Shown here one piece after another: positions 46,768 to 55,676 of a DNA stretch of 64,000 bases. The translations under genes and the position numbers were made by a program. The notes beneath the pieces were generated by a model. It did no database searches. It was not told the origin of the DNA and saw only the letters and a program-made list of their open reading frames with translations. Positions within the stretch are counted from its first letter, which is position 1; every line of letters starts with the position of its first letter. The DNA comes from Halobacillus dabanensis (GTDB taxonomy: Bacteria; Bacillota; Bacilli; Bacillales; Halobacillaceae), in the NCBI RefSeq assembly GCF_900114165.1, contig NZ_FOSB01000002.1:434001-498000 (forward strand). The letters are read 5' to 3'.

Positions 46768-47703
46768 TTACGATTTATAGGAAAACTTTTCTGCCTGTTG
46801 GGCACTGTGAAGAAAATTTTCAATTTTATCAATGACAGTTTCTTCTACTGCTCCTTGAGCACGATTTTTTTCTTCAGCAGACAAAGCTTTACATTCCTGA
46901 TTGGTCATTCTCTCTTCACGGTTAAGCTCTTTTAATAGACTCAACTCTAAATCTGTAGCGATGTTCACTTTGCTGATGCCTCCGCCTTCGAGCTTCATGG
47001 CACCCTGCATCATCTCTGCAGGCACCCCAGAGCCGCCGTGTAGGACAAGGTGTACAGAAGTAAGCTTGCGAATCGCCCGCAGCCGCTCCAAATCGACCTT
47101 CGGCTGCCTTGTCATATATACCCCGTGGGCCGTTCCCACAGATACAGCCAGCGCATCTGCCTGCGTTTCATTGACAAAGGTCAAGGCTTCTTCAGGGTCC
47201 GTATAGAGCTCTTCATCTTTATCTGTTTCCACAAAATCGGTTGTGCCGATTTGCCCGAGCTCCGCTTCTACAGACACCCCTTTAGAGTGGGCATATGCAG
47301 CTGCTTCTTTACTGATGGCGATATTCTGCTCCAACGGGTGCTCGGATGCATCGATCATAACAGAGGTAAAACCTGCCTCAATCGCTTCTTTTATTACCTC
47401 CAAGTCTTTGGTGTGGTCAAGGTGCAGGACAACCGGAACCGTGGTTTCCTCTTCTTCCAGTGATTTGTAAAATTTTTCCCCGAATTCGGCCGGCGTTATA
47501 TGATAACGGTTTAGTTCCTTCTGAGAGATTTGTACAATGATCGGAGAACGTGTTCTTTCTCCCGCCCGGAGAATAGCTGGAATCATATCGGTATAACGAG
47601 CGGCGAAGGATCCGATGGCATACCCTCCTTTTTCCGCTTGCTCCAGAGCTTTTTTCAATGTAACCACGTTTTTAAAGTCCACTTTCTTCGTCAAATGACT
47701 CAC
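46768..47703 (-). CDS. Class II fructose-bisphosphate aldolase-family protein
   Basis: A 311-residue zinc-dependent aldolase of the FbaA/GatY type. The zinc-binding HLDHT is at about 93-97. VEAELGQIG, VGTAHGVYMTRQP, HGGSGVP and SKVNIATDLELSLL are typical motifs. The start is GTG, with ATGGAG 6 bp upstream. It lies between the FGGY kinase and the unknown 675-residue protein. Members outside glycolysis cleave other ketose-bisphosphates or monophosphates such as tagatose-bisphosphate or a sulfo- or deoxy-sugar phosphate. The neighbouring kinase would supply the phosphorylated substrate. Confidence 0.87.
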   Translation of the reverse strand: MSHLTKKVDFKNVVTLKKALEQAEKGGYAIGSFAARYTDMIPAILRAGERTRSPIIVQISQKELNRYHITPAEFGEKFYKSLEEEETTVPVVLHLDHTKDLEVIKEAIEAGFTSVMIDASEHPLEQNIAISKEAAAYAHSKGVSVEAELGQIGTTDFVETDKDEELYTDPEEALTFVNETQADALAVSVGTAHGVYMTRQPKVDLERLRAIRKLTSVHLVLHGGSGVPAEMMQGAMKLEGGGISKVNIATDLELSLLKELNREERMTNQECKALSAEEKNRAQGAVEETVIDKIENFLHSAQQAEKFSYKS

Positions 47704-47714
47704 TCCATTTCCAT

Positions 47715-49205
47715 TTATGATTGACTTGCATAGTAATCCCGCAAAGGACCTTGAAGAGGAAGATACCCCTCTGTAAAAATTTCAGAATAACGCTGGTGCA
47801 GGTGCTTATCAGGTGAAACTTGTCTGTGCTCTGCTTTGCCCACTACCCGGATAATTTCATCCGGACTAGAATAAATGCCAGCACCAAGCCCCGCAACTAA
47901 AGCAGCTCCTAATAGAGTAACTTCAGCTGTTTGAGGAATGAAAAACTCACGATTCGTTACATTCGCTTTAATATCCATCCACTCTTGGTTCTTCGTTCCG
48001 CCACCTACACTGACAAGCTTTTTAATATTTCCAAGCCCCATATCTTCCGCTGCCTCAATCATCGATCGAAGTTCATAAACCGTTCCTTCCAGCAAAGCTT
48101 TATATATATCACCTTTTTGATGAGAATCCTTTAATCCTATAAATGCCGCCCTGACTCTTGGATCAGGCTTGGGCGCTCCGCTGCCTGCTAAATAGGGGTA
48201 ATATAAAATCCCGGTCGGCTCTCTGGGTGCATCCTTTAACAAATCATTCATAGCTTTATAGGATAAAAGCTCGTCTGAAGAATATTGCTTTCTCAACCAC
48301 TCAACCGAACCTCCGGATGACTGAATACTACCCAGCCAAAAAAAGTAGGAGGGGAGAACGTGACAACCAAAACTAAATCCGGACTCAAAATCACTTTTTC
48401 CTAGTTTTCTCTCTTTGGTGGATCCAAGCAGAGTTTCCGCTGTTCCCATGGAATTCAGTGTAGTTTCCGATTCGACCACTCCTGCAGCGAGCATCGTACA
48501 AACGTGATCATGGCCTGAAACCGCTACAGGAATCCCGTCTTCAAGTAACCCTGAAAGTCCTTCGGTGTACCCAGTAGTAGTCCCACTCGGTTCGGCTTTT
48601 GGAAATATGGAAACGGGCAATTGAAAATGTTTGATCAGTTGCTCATTCCATTCTTTGTCGTCAATTCCAAAAGCGTAAGTTCTCGCTGCGAGCGTATAAT
48701 CTGTACCGATTTCACCAGTTAACTTATAGACAATGTAATCAGATGCAGACAGCCATACAAGATCCGGGTGTATTTCCGCCCCATTCTGCTTCAGCCATAA
48801 AATCTTTGCCAGTCCATGCTTGTAGCTGTTATGCAGTCCGGTTTTTTTGAACTGCTCGAAGGAATCGATCTCTCTTCCGATCCAGTCGGATACTTCCTCG
48901 GTCCGGCGATCGAACCATGGAATCATATCCGACACACACTCACCTGTGTGACGATTAACAAGCAAGCCGCTCTCAGCCATGCTGGTCACACCGATGGAGA
49001 CGATATCTTCTTCCATTTCCTTAGCGACTTTCTCAATAGCATCCATCACGGTCTGCCATAGCTCTTCAGGGTCGTAATAGGTATTCCCTTTTTCGTCTAT
49101 ATGTGACTTCGTTGGATGGATAGACAAATGAACAAGCGAACCATCAAAATGGAATATTCCCGTTTTAATATGGGTAGTACCTATATCAATACCGAGAAGA
49201 CTCAT
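47715..49205 (-). CDS. FGGY-family carbohydrate kinase
   Basis: A 496-residue kinase of the xylulose/gluconate/glycerol kinase family. The phosphate loop GIDIGTTHIKTGIFHFDG opens the protein, GHDHVCTMLAAG carries the catalytic region in the middle, and the FGGY-type LVSVGGGTKNQEWMDIKANV is near the C-terminus. Length is normal. The gene overlaps the racemase-like gene by 4 bp and precedes the aldolase gene, so a product ketose or acid sugar is probably phosphorylated and then split. Substrate cannot be named from the sequence. Confidence 0.9.
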   Translation of the reverse strand: MSLLGIDIGTTHIKTGIFHFDGSLVHLSIHPTKSHIDEKGNTYYDPEELWQTVMDAIEKVAKEMEEDIVSIGVTSMAESGLLVNRHTGECVSDMIPWFDRRTEEVSDWIGREIDSFEQFKKTGLHNSYKHGLAKILWLKQNGAEIHPDLVWLSASDYIVYKLTGEIGTDYTLAARTYAFGIDDKEWNEQLIKHFQLPVSIFPKAEPSGTTTGYTEGLSGLLEDGIPVAVSGHDHVCTMLAAGVVESETTLNSMGTAETLLGSTKERKLGKSDFESGFSFGCHVLPSYFFWLGSIQSSGGSVEWLRKQYSSDELLSYKAMNDLLKDAPREPTGILYYPYLAGSGAPKPDPRVRAAFIGLKDSHQKGDIYKALLEGTVYELRSMIEAAEDMGLGNIKKLVSVGGGTKNQEWMDIKANVTNREFFIPQTAEVTLLGAALVAGLGAGIYSSPDEIIRVVGKAEHRQVSPDKHLHQRYSEIFTEGYLPLQGPLRDYYASQS

Positions 49206-49870
49206 CCTTTTACCCTTTCAAGCGTTTCCTGGAGTCTCTCCACACCAGATTCTGGACTGGACAAAAATTTATCCTGCTTATGTTCTGGTAATCGGGAAAC
49301 AACTCTAGCCATCGAAGCTTGAGCTAACACGACAACATCCACTTCATCGGCGAAGGTTGAGAGAGCGTCGGCTAACACCTCATCATGTCCTTCTTGATCC
49401 CCCGCTGTCAGCCGCTTATACGCTTCATCGACCAGATTCTCAAATATCTCTACTTCTTTATTTCGCTTTGAAGCTGTTTGTTCCAGCAAATTTTTTGTCG
49501 GATTCAGTGTTGTAAACAACGTAGCCGTGACACCGATTTTGCTGCCTGATTGAATAGCCTTTTCAGCCATTGCTTCATCGATTCGGATTACGGGAATGGA
49601 CACCTTCTGCTTCATTTCCTCCACCAACTCCCCGACAGATGAACAGGCGTTTAAAATGATATCCGCCCCTGTTTCCTCAGCAAACGCAGCGTATTGTAAC
49701 AACCTATAAGAGACCTGCTTAACTTCCCCATTACTTTCTATTAATTGGGGGAGGATCGTGTCATCTACAAAATTATGAACCTTACAGTCTGTAATTTTTT
49801 CTTCTACCAGCTTTTTAAGAGGCTCCACTGTAACAGGGGTAGTATGAAGAATCGCTACTCTTGTACTCAT
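49202..49870 (-). CDS. Asp/Glu racemase-superfamily protein with a single catalytic-type cysteine
   Basis: A 222-residue protein of the Asp/Glu/hydantoin racemase fold. The first cysteine is C76 in ILNACSSVGE. The second site, usually xxxCT(H), reads VVLAQASMARV, so the second cysteine is absent and a two-base racemase reaction is unlikely. Such variants recur in sugar and acid operons with FGGY kinases and may act as isomerases, decarboxylases or lyases. AAGGAG lies upstream of the ATG. It is the first gene of the nine-gene operon, which starts from the divergent promoter region shared with the GNAT gene. Confidence 0.78.
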   Translation of the reverse strand: MSTRVAILHTTPVTVEPLKKLVEEKITDCKVHNFVDDTILPQLIESNGEVKQVSYRLLQYAAFAEETGADIILNACSSVGELVEEMKQKVSIPVIRIDEAMAEKAIQSGSKIGVTATLFTTLNPTKNLLEQTASKRNKEVEIFENLVDEAYKRLTAGDQEGHDEVLADALSTFADEVDVVVLAQASMARVVSRLPEHKQDKFLSSPESGVERLQETLERVKG

Positions 49871-50110
49871 ATAACAAAGGCTCCTTTATCGTTATTTTGT
49901 ATTTTTGTGTTTTTTAGAGGGTTTTTGTGTTGTTTTAATTATGTAACAACAAAATCCACACGTCAATGAAATGGCAGAATTTTTTCATATTTATGAATTA
50001 TTTAGCGTGTTGCTCTATACTCTGCCTAAAAAAGTTGATAAAGTAAAAAACAACGAAAGCCGATTTGTTTTTGTGTGGGATTATGGATTCTAATATAGGG
50101 AGGAAATCAA
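49871..50110. promoter_or_regulatory. Divergent promoter region with TTTTTGTGT direct repeats
   Basis: This 240-bp region separates the minus-strand nine-gene operon from the plus-strand GNAT-GH20-sulfatase operon. TTTTTGTGT occurs at 49902-49910, 49922-49930 and 50068-50076 in the same orientation. The first two are 20 bp apart, about two helical turns. A partly inverted AACAACAAAATCCACAC follows at 49946-49962. Repeated sites of this kind are a common form of DeoR operators, so the DeoR protein at 41949-42746 may control both operons. Confidence 0.6.
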
Positions 50111-50605
50111 ATGGACGCAGATTTATTAGTCAAACTGTATGATTTAGAAAAGTATGACCACCATCACATAAACACCTTAAATATATTAATAGAAGAAGGG
50201 ATAACTATTAAGCGCCCTCTTTCATTAGACCGTAAAGAACTTACTGATTACGTACATCATCAATTCAATGAATATTGGGCAAATGAGGCACAAAGCGTTT
50301 TCACAGATTATCCTGTATCCTGTTTTATTGCTGTCAAGGATCAACAGGTTATTGGTTTTGCCTGCTACGATGCGACTGCCAAAGGCTTTTTTGGACCTGT
50401 GGGAGTTTCAGAGCCATACCGAGGAAAAGGTATCGGGGAGGTTCTGACTCGGGAATGCCTGCTTGCAATGCGGGAAGCAGGTTACGCCTATACCATCATC
50501 GGCTGGGTCGCTGATGAAACGATTCCTTATTATGAACAAAAGTTTAATGCCCAGGTGATCGAGGATTCTCACCCTGGTATCTACGGCAGAATGATAAAAA
50601 AATAA
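50111..50605 (+). CDS. GNAT-family N-acetyltransferase
   Basis: A 164-residue acetyltransferase. The acetyl-CoA-binding segment is GPVGVSEPYRGKGIGEVLTR (about 97-116), preceded by a beta strand VIGFACYDATAKGFFG and followed by YTIIGWVADETIPYYEQKF. The ribosome-binding site is GGGAGG, 7 bp before ATG. It is the first gene of the plus-strand operon with a GH20 enzyme and a sulfatase. Acetylation of an amino sugar such as glucosamine would fit the neighbours, but many GNATs act on other amines. No signal peptide, so it is cytoplasmic. Confidence 0.85.
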   Translation: MDADLLVKLYDLEKYDHHHINTLNILIEEGITIKRPLSLDRKELTDYVHHQFNEYWANEAQSVFTDYPVSCFIAVKDQQVIGFACYDATAKGFFGPVGVSEPYRGKGIGEVLTRECLLAMREAGYAYTIIGWVADETIPYYEQKFNAQVIEDSHPGIYGRMIKK

Positions 50606-50619
50606 GGAGGGGTTATGAT

Positions 50620-52506
50620 ATGCAGTTGAACTTTAAAGGAAATACTGCCCACTTGGAAACCGGTCTATCCATTTTGTGTGAGGAGCTCGGGATTGATGTG
50701 CATAATAACGGATTACCTATCCAAATTATCCAGCATAACGGTCCCATTGAAATCTCTTGTGAAGACGGTGAGGGACAGATTAAATATGAAAAGCCCATTC
50801 ATTTCTTTCGAGCTTTAGGGCTGTGGGTGGAAGCTTATCAGGCGCACCAGACCTTTTTCAAACGTGAATTCCCACAATTTGAAATGAACGGGGTGATGAT
50901 TGATGTATCAAGGAATGCTGTATTGAAAGTCGATCAACTTCACCTCATTCTCCGAAAAATGGCATGGATGGGTCTGGATACAGTGATGCTTTATTCGGAA
51001 GATACATACGAGGTAAAAGAATACCCCTACTTCGGTTACATGCGCGGCAGATACACCGAAGATGAATTAAAAGCTTTTGACGACTATGCTTATCATTTTG
51101 GCATCGAGGTCATCCCGTGTATACAGACACTCGCTCACCTGAAGGAAGCTTTGAAATGGAATGATACAACGCATATTCGCGATACGGACGATATTCTTCT
51201 GGTCGGGGAAAAGGAGACCTATCGTTTTATTAAAGCCATGATCCATGCAGCCAGCCGACCTTTCCGTTCTTCCCGCATCCATATTGGAATGGACGAAGCC
51301 CACTCCCTTGGTCTTGGTAAATATTTAGAGAGAAACGGCTACCAGGATCGTTTCTCTATCATGAACTCCCACTTGCAGCAAGTAGTCGAGATTACGGAGC
51401 AGTTAGAGCTTAAACCTATGATTTGGAGTGATATGTACTTTAGGCTCGGTTCTAAAAACGGGAGTTATTATGATCTTGATTCCATTATCCCATCCTCTGT
51501 ACTGGAGTCCATCCCTCAAGGCCTGCATCTTGTGTACTGGGACTATTACCATACCGACCAGTCCTTTTATGAGCAATTTATAGAAAAACATAAATCCCTC
51601 GGAACTGAGGATCCGATTTTTGCAGGTGGGGTGTGGACGTGGAATGGTATCGCGCCTAATTATGGACTTGCCATGACGACCACTCATGCAGCCCTCAAGG
51701 CTTGTAAGAATAAAGGGGTGAAAGAGGTATTTGCCACGATGTGGGGGGATAACGGCGCAGAAACACCTATTCAGTCTGCACTTGCCGCTCTGCAGCTATT
51801 CGCTGAGCATGGTTACAATGAAGAAGTCGATCAAACCCGTCTGGAGGAACGCTTTCACTTTTGTACGGGAGGTAGGTGGGAAGACTTTTATCTTCTGAAT
51901 GCGTTTGACGAGACTCCCGGGGTCATGGAAAATAACCTGAAAGAAGCGCATCCCTCAAAATTTTTACTCTGGCAGGATGTGTTGCTTGGTCTATATGATG
52001 CCAACATAGAAGGCCTGAGTCTGAATAATCATTATAGCCAGCTTGCTGAACGCCTCCAAACCGCAGTTGATAGAAACTCACAGTGGAAGCCATTATTTGA
52101 ATTTTATCTATCACTAGCTAATACACTGCGTTTGAAAGCGGAGTTTGGCATTGAATTAAAACAAGCATATGACGAAAAGAATGTGAAAAAGTTGAAGACA
52201 TTGAAATGCGAGCTTAACACCTTGTTATCAAGAGTGGATGAACAAAGATGCAAACACAGAAAGCTATGGTTCCTAACTAATAAACCTTTTGGCTGGGAAG
52301 TGCTCGACATCCGTTACGGTGGTGTAATTGCACGGCTGAAGACTGCCGAACACCGCTTAGAATCCTGGTTGGAAGGATCAGTAGATAAAATAGAAGAGTT
52401 GGAAGAAGAACGACTCTACCATGACGCACCATGGAAGATGCCTGAAGGAACACTTGGTCGCAACGCCTATCATAGAATCGTTACCGCCTCAGGTTTATCG
52501 GAATAA
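50620..52506 (+). CDS. GH20 beta-N-acetylhexosaminidase-like enzyme
   Basis: A 628-residue protein with a GH20 TIM barrel. The family catalytic pair is D225-E226 in HIGMDEAH (221-228). The barrel begins at about 88 (EMNGVMIDVSRNAV) and includes WMGLDTVMLYSEDTYE, IEVIPCIQTLAHLKEALKW and WTWNGIAPNYGLAMTT. It resembles GH20 enzymes of streptococci that cut terminal N-acetylhexosamine. There is no signal peptide, so it works in the cytoplasm. AAGGAGG precedes the ATG. It sits between the acetyltransferase and the sulfatase, which suggests that the substrate contains sulfated N-acetylhexosamine. Exact linkage is not deducible. Confidence 0.88.
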   Translation: MQLNFKGNTAHLETGLSILCEELGIDVHNNGLPIQIIQHNGPIEISCEDGEGQIKYEKPIHFFRALGLWVEAYQAHQTFFKREFPQFEMNGVMIDVSRNAVLKVDQLHLILRKMAWMGLDTVMLYSEDTYEVKEYPYFGYMRGRYTEDELKAFDDYAYHFGIEVIPCIQTLAHLKEALKWNDTTHIRDTDDILLVGEKETYRFIKAMIHAASRPFRSSRIHIGMDEAHSLGLGKYLERNGYQDRFSIMNSHLQQVVEITEQLELKPMIWSDMYFRLGSKNGSYYDLDSIIPSSVLESIPQGLHLVYWDYYHTDQSFYEQFIEKHKSLGTEDPIFAGGVWTWNGIAPNYGLAMTTTHAALKACKNKGVKEVFATMWGDNGAETPIQSALAALQLFAEHGYNEEVDQTRLEERFHFCTGGRWEDFYLLNAFDETPGVMENNLKEAHPSKFLLWQDVLLGLYDANIEGLSLNNHYSQLAERLQTAVDRNSQWKPLFEFYLSLANTLRLKAEFGIELKQAYDEKNVKKLKTLKCELNTLLSRVDEQRCKHRKLWFLTNKPFGWEVLDIRYGGVIARLKTAEHRLESWLEGSVDKIEELEEERLYHDAPWKMPEGTLGRNAYHRIVTASGLSE

Positions 52507-52653
52507 TAAGGAAGGTGTAAACAATCAAACTATAAAACTGTTAAATAGAGGTCCCCTTCCCCAATTAAACAACCTGAAATTTAATTCATTACCAAAACCT
52601 AATATAGTCAAGGGTTGGGACCTAAACTAAAATACATTAGGAGGAAAAAATAT

Positions 52654-54117
52654 ATGCAACCACAAGGAGAAAAAAATCCAAACATTGTCTTGATTATGGC
52701 TGATCAACTTGCCCCAGACGTCATTAGCGCATTGGGGCATCCCTCAGTCCAAACACCTAATATAGACAAGCTTGTGGAAAAAGGCGTAACGTTCGACAAT
52801 GCCTATTGCAATTCACCTATTTGTGCCCCTTCCAGAGCTTCATTCATTAGCGGGCAGCATGTGAGCAGTATTGATGTATTTGATAACGGCTCAGAGTTTT
52901 CTTCGGATACCCCCACCTTTTTACATCATTTGCGAAAAAGTGGCTATGAGACGGTTCTTGCTGGGAAAATGCATTTTATAGGACCGGATCAATTTCATGG
53001 CTTTGAGAAGCGAATAACTGACGAAATTCACACTCCAGATTTTGACTTGACGCCAGATTGGTCGAAAGGAGTATATCACAACCCGGGTACTGGGGTTAAA
53101 CGCTTGAAGAAAGCAGGAGTTGAGGAGCTTAATAATAATATTGATTATGATGAAAAGGTCATTCACCGGACTTTAGAACAAATCAGAACCTTTAAACGAA
53201 CAGAGGATCAACGCCCTTTCTTTTTATGCTCATCCTTTTTCCACCCGCATGACCCGTTTGTCATAACTGAGGAATATTGGAACAGGTATGAAGGTTGTGA
53301 TATCCCTATGCCTGCAGTTCCAGAAGAAGCTCCTGAAGATATGCATCCTTTTAATCTATGGATCCAAAAACACCACGAACGCGATATTTGTGAACTAACA
53401 GAGGAGGAAATTTATAATAACCGGAGAGCTTATTATGGAATGGTCACCTATTTTGATCATAAAGTTGGTCAAATCATCCATGAACTAGAACGCTTAGATA
53501 TGATGGATAACACAATAATCATGGTAACGAGCGATCACGGGGAGATGCTCGGCGAACATGGAATGTGGTTTAAGCGTACATTTTATGATCCAGCCGCTAA
53601 GGTTCCTTTGGTTATATCCAAACCCGATCAGTTTCTTCAAAATCAAAGAGCTTCTCAAGTGGTCTCCCTTGTTGATCTGGCAGCGACAATCCTGGACCTT
53701 GCTGATGTGGAAGATAAGGAAGGATTAACAGCAGAGATGGATGGGGATAGCTTTGCTTCCATGTTAAGAGAAGAGGAAATTAAGGATTGGAAGAATGAAG
53801 CGATTTGTGAATATTACGGGGAAGGACCAGTCAAGCCCATGATCATGATTAGAAAAGATTCTTACAAGTATGTGGAGGTTCTTGATGAGGCCCCCTTACT
53901 GTTTGATGTAGAAGCAGATCCCCTCGAAATCAATAACTTGTCAGAACAGGAAGAGTTTCAACCACTAATCGACATTTTCCAACAGCGTATTGAAAAGCAA
54001 TTCGACCTTGAAAGTATCCACCGAAAAATTTTAAAGAACCAAAAAAATCGATTGTTTATAGCGGATGCCTTAAATACTGGCTATAAAACTTCTTGGGATC
54101 ATAATACAAAAGATTAG
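52654..54117 (+). CDS. Type I (Cys-type) sulfatase
   Basis: A 487-residue arylsulfatase-family hydrolase. The metal-binding MADQLAP is at 15-21, and the sulfatase signature CAPSR is at 57-61, so C57 would be converted to formylglycine. VTSDHGEMLGEHGMWFK carries further metal and catalytic residues. I start at ATG 52654 because TTAGGAGG lies 9 bp upstream; a TTG 13 codons earlier has no such site. No signal peptide, so it should act in the cytoplasm on imported sulfated sugars. The formylglycine-generating enzyme needed for maturation is at 16532-17494. It resembles heparan or choline-sulfatase-like members more than arylsulfatases, but the substrate is not certain. A terminator follows. Confidence 0.9.
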   Translation: MQPQGEKNPNIVLIMADQLAPDVISALGHPSVQTPNIDKLVEKGVTFDNAYCNSPICAPSRASFISGQHVSSIDVFDNGSEFSSDTPTFLHHLRKSGYETVLAGKMHFIGPDQFHGFEKRITDEIHTPDFDLTPDWSKGVYHNPGTGVKRLKKAGVEELNNNIDYDEKVIHRTLEQIRTFKRTEDQRPFFLCSSFFHPHDPFVITEEYWNRYEGCDIPMPAVPEEAPEDMHPFNLWIQKHHERDICELTEEEIYNNRRAYYGMVTYFDHKVGQIIHELERLDMMDNTIIMVTSDHGEMLGEHGMWFKRTFYDPAAKVPLVISKPDQFLQNQRASQVVSLVDLAATILDLADVEDKEGLTAEMDGDSFASMLREEEIKDWKNEAICEYYGEGPVKPMIMIRKDSYKYVEVLDEAPLLFDVEADPLEINNLSEQEEFQPLIDIFQQRIEKQFDLESIHRKILKNQKNRLFIADALNTGYKTSWDHNTKD

Positions 54118-54168
54118 TGGGAGCTTAACAAATTTCTGTAACTAGTTTTCGGGCTTCTCTTACATATG

Positions 54169-54206
54169 GAGTCTACCTTTATTCCCAGAGGTAGACTCTT
54201 TTTTCT
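54169..54206 (+). terminator. Terminator of the GNAT-GH20-sulfatase operon
   Basis: GAGTCTACCT (54169-54178) pairs with AGGTAGACTC (54189-54198), and six T follow. It lies 52 bp after the sulfatase stop codon. Confidence 0.9.
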
Positions 54207-54265
54207 GTTTATTACTGTTAGTTTATCTATATCTGTCCGGTTTCCTCAATCTTGCAAAATAAAAA

Positions 54266-55074
54266 TCATTCAATCTCAAACTCTACTCCCAAAGTCGCTT
54301 CTAGATCGGTATTTTGCGCACCAAACGACTTGATAATCCTGTACTTTCCTGGCTCCAAATCCCACCTGCTCAAATCTATCTCCTGTGTATAAGTCTTATC
54401 AGGATGAAGAGAGTATCCGATTGATTCGAAGGCCATGTCTCCAATAGCATCCTTCCAGTTATTGTTGGTAAACTTCTGCAAATTAAAGGGCTTGCCGAAC
54501 TCGAGGATGGTTGGTCCCCAGTTATCTACATGCACTTCCAATGTGTATTTTTGGAGAAGCTAGAATGATCGACATACATCCTGGCATTCATTTCTTCTTT
54601 AGGAACATAATAGATAACAACATCTGTATCGAGAACCTGTTCCCCGTCACCTAAAATTTCCTGGCTATACGTATAAAGGACGCCCGTTTTCTCTGGCAGC
54701 TCACCAGACAGTTTTTCTCCATTTTCGAGAACCTTCTCTTCCACCAGTTCAACCTTACCCAAATCCTCCGTTCGTTCAACAAGCTGGACTCTGGCTGTCT
54801 GGTCTGGAAAAGCTTCATATGAACCAACGTTCTCCCCTGGCTTTTTCATAAAGAGAGTGTTGTGTGTAAATAACCCTTTGAAGAATTCCCCTGTAAATGC
54901 CTCATACTCTGTCTGTTCATAAATCTCTTCCGCCGTCCAATCCCTGTAATCTGGTAATTGGGACTGGTCGTTCGGCTCACCGATTTGATGAGGGATACTA
55001 GAAGAACCTGCTGTAGGTCCCTCAGAACAACCTATCATCACCGACAGAAGCAACAGTCCCAGGATATTTTTCAT
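54266..55074 (-). pseudogene. Lipoprotein with C-terminal Ig-like domain, frameshifted
   Basis: The frame from ATG 55074 (AGGAGG 6 bp upstream) gives a lipoprotein signal ending MIGC, then about 160 further residues, and stops at a TAG at 54526. A second frame (54266-54541) continues with VHVDNWGPTILEFGKPFNLQ, a typical start of the small beta-sandwich domain seen at the C-terminus of many Firmicutes lipoproteins, and ends EPGKYRIIKSF-like. Adding one A to the run of five A (54552-54548, minus strand) would join both frames into 269 residues. The combined length is off by exactly one base. So this is either a natural frameshift or a sequencing error. Function is unknown; the domain is often linked to cell-envelope proteins. 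Confidence 0.75.
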
Positions 55075-55088
55075 AACCAACCTCCTGA

Positions 55089-55676
55089 CTAGTCCCGGCC
55101 TCTAACCACAATCCCATTCATTTCTCGTTCAACATCTTTTACGTAATCGACCCAATAATCACGATCGAAGTCCTTACGCTCCTTATTCGGAACAGATTCA
55201 TATTTTTCGAATACGCTGTACATTCCATCGTTGAAAACTAAAACTTCCTGGAAAAAATCAAGTTGCTCTTCATTCAGTTCTTTACTACTCCCATCGTTTT
55301 TGCTATCCATGTCTTCCAGGGTATAAATAATTTCAGAAATTTGCTCAAAGAAATGATTCCAATTGACCTCCTGTCCTTCCAACTGTTCTGCCATATTGGA
55401 TAAACTTTGAAAATGCTCCCTTACATTCCAATAAGTCGATTTTAGGATAGAAAGCGTTTCATTACTTATTTCTTCTTTCTCTATCGATTCTTTAATAATT
55501 CCATTCATTGAATAAAAAGTATAATCTTCATCCAGCAAAATTGATGCAGGTGTATATTCCGCCCCTTCCACGAATTGATGATAGGAATTGAGTTTCATAT
55601 GTAAGGTTCCTGCATAAATAGCCAGGCCTGCAACTAAAAGAATGAAAGCTATATTCTTTATTTTCTTCTTATCCAT
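55089..55676 (-). CDS. Hypothetical membrane-anchored protein
   Basis: A 195-residue protein that I do not recognise. One membrane segment (about 9-26, IAFILLVAGLAIYAGTLH) is followed by an acidic, helical extracellular part, with weak heptad-like spacing. No lipobox. It is 14 bp upstream of the frameshifted lipoprotein on the same strand, and the ATG follows GGTGGGAGCGC. The two may be an operon of two envelope proteins. Confidence 0.6.
   Translation of the reverse strand: MDKKKIKNIAFILLVAGLAIYAGTLHMKLNSYHQFVEGAEYTPASILLDEDYTFYSMNGIIKESIEKEEISNETLSILKSTYWNVREHFQSLSNMAEQLEGQEVNWNHFFEQISEIIYTLEDMDSKNDGSSKELNEEQLDFFQEVLVFNDGMYSVFEKYESVPNKERKDFDRDYWVDYVKDVEREMNGIVVRGRD

Noticed and set aside
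49210-49230. cre-like sequence TTCAAGCGTTTCC inside the racemase-like gene
   Set aside because: It lacks the outer TG...CA bases of the consensus, lies in coding sequence near a gene end, and is probably codon-driven.
52615-52653. 13-codon N-terminal extension of the sulfatase
   Set aside because: It starts at TTG without a ribosome-binding site, whereas TTAGGAGG precedes ATG 52654.
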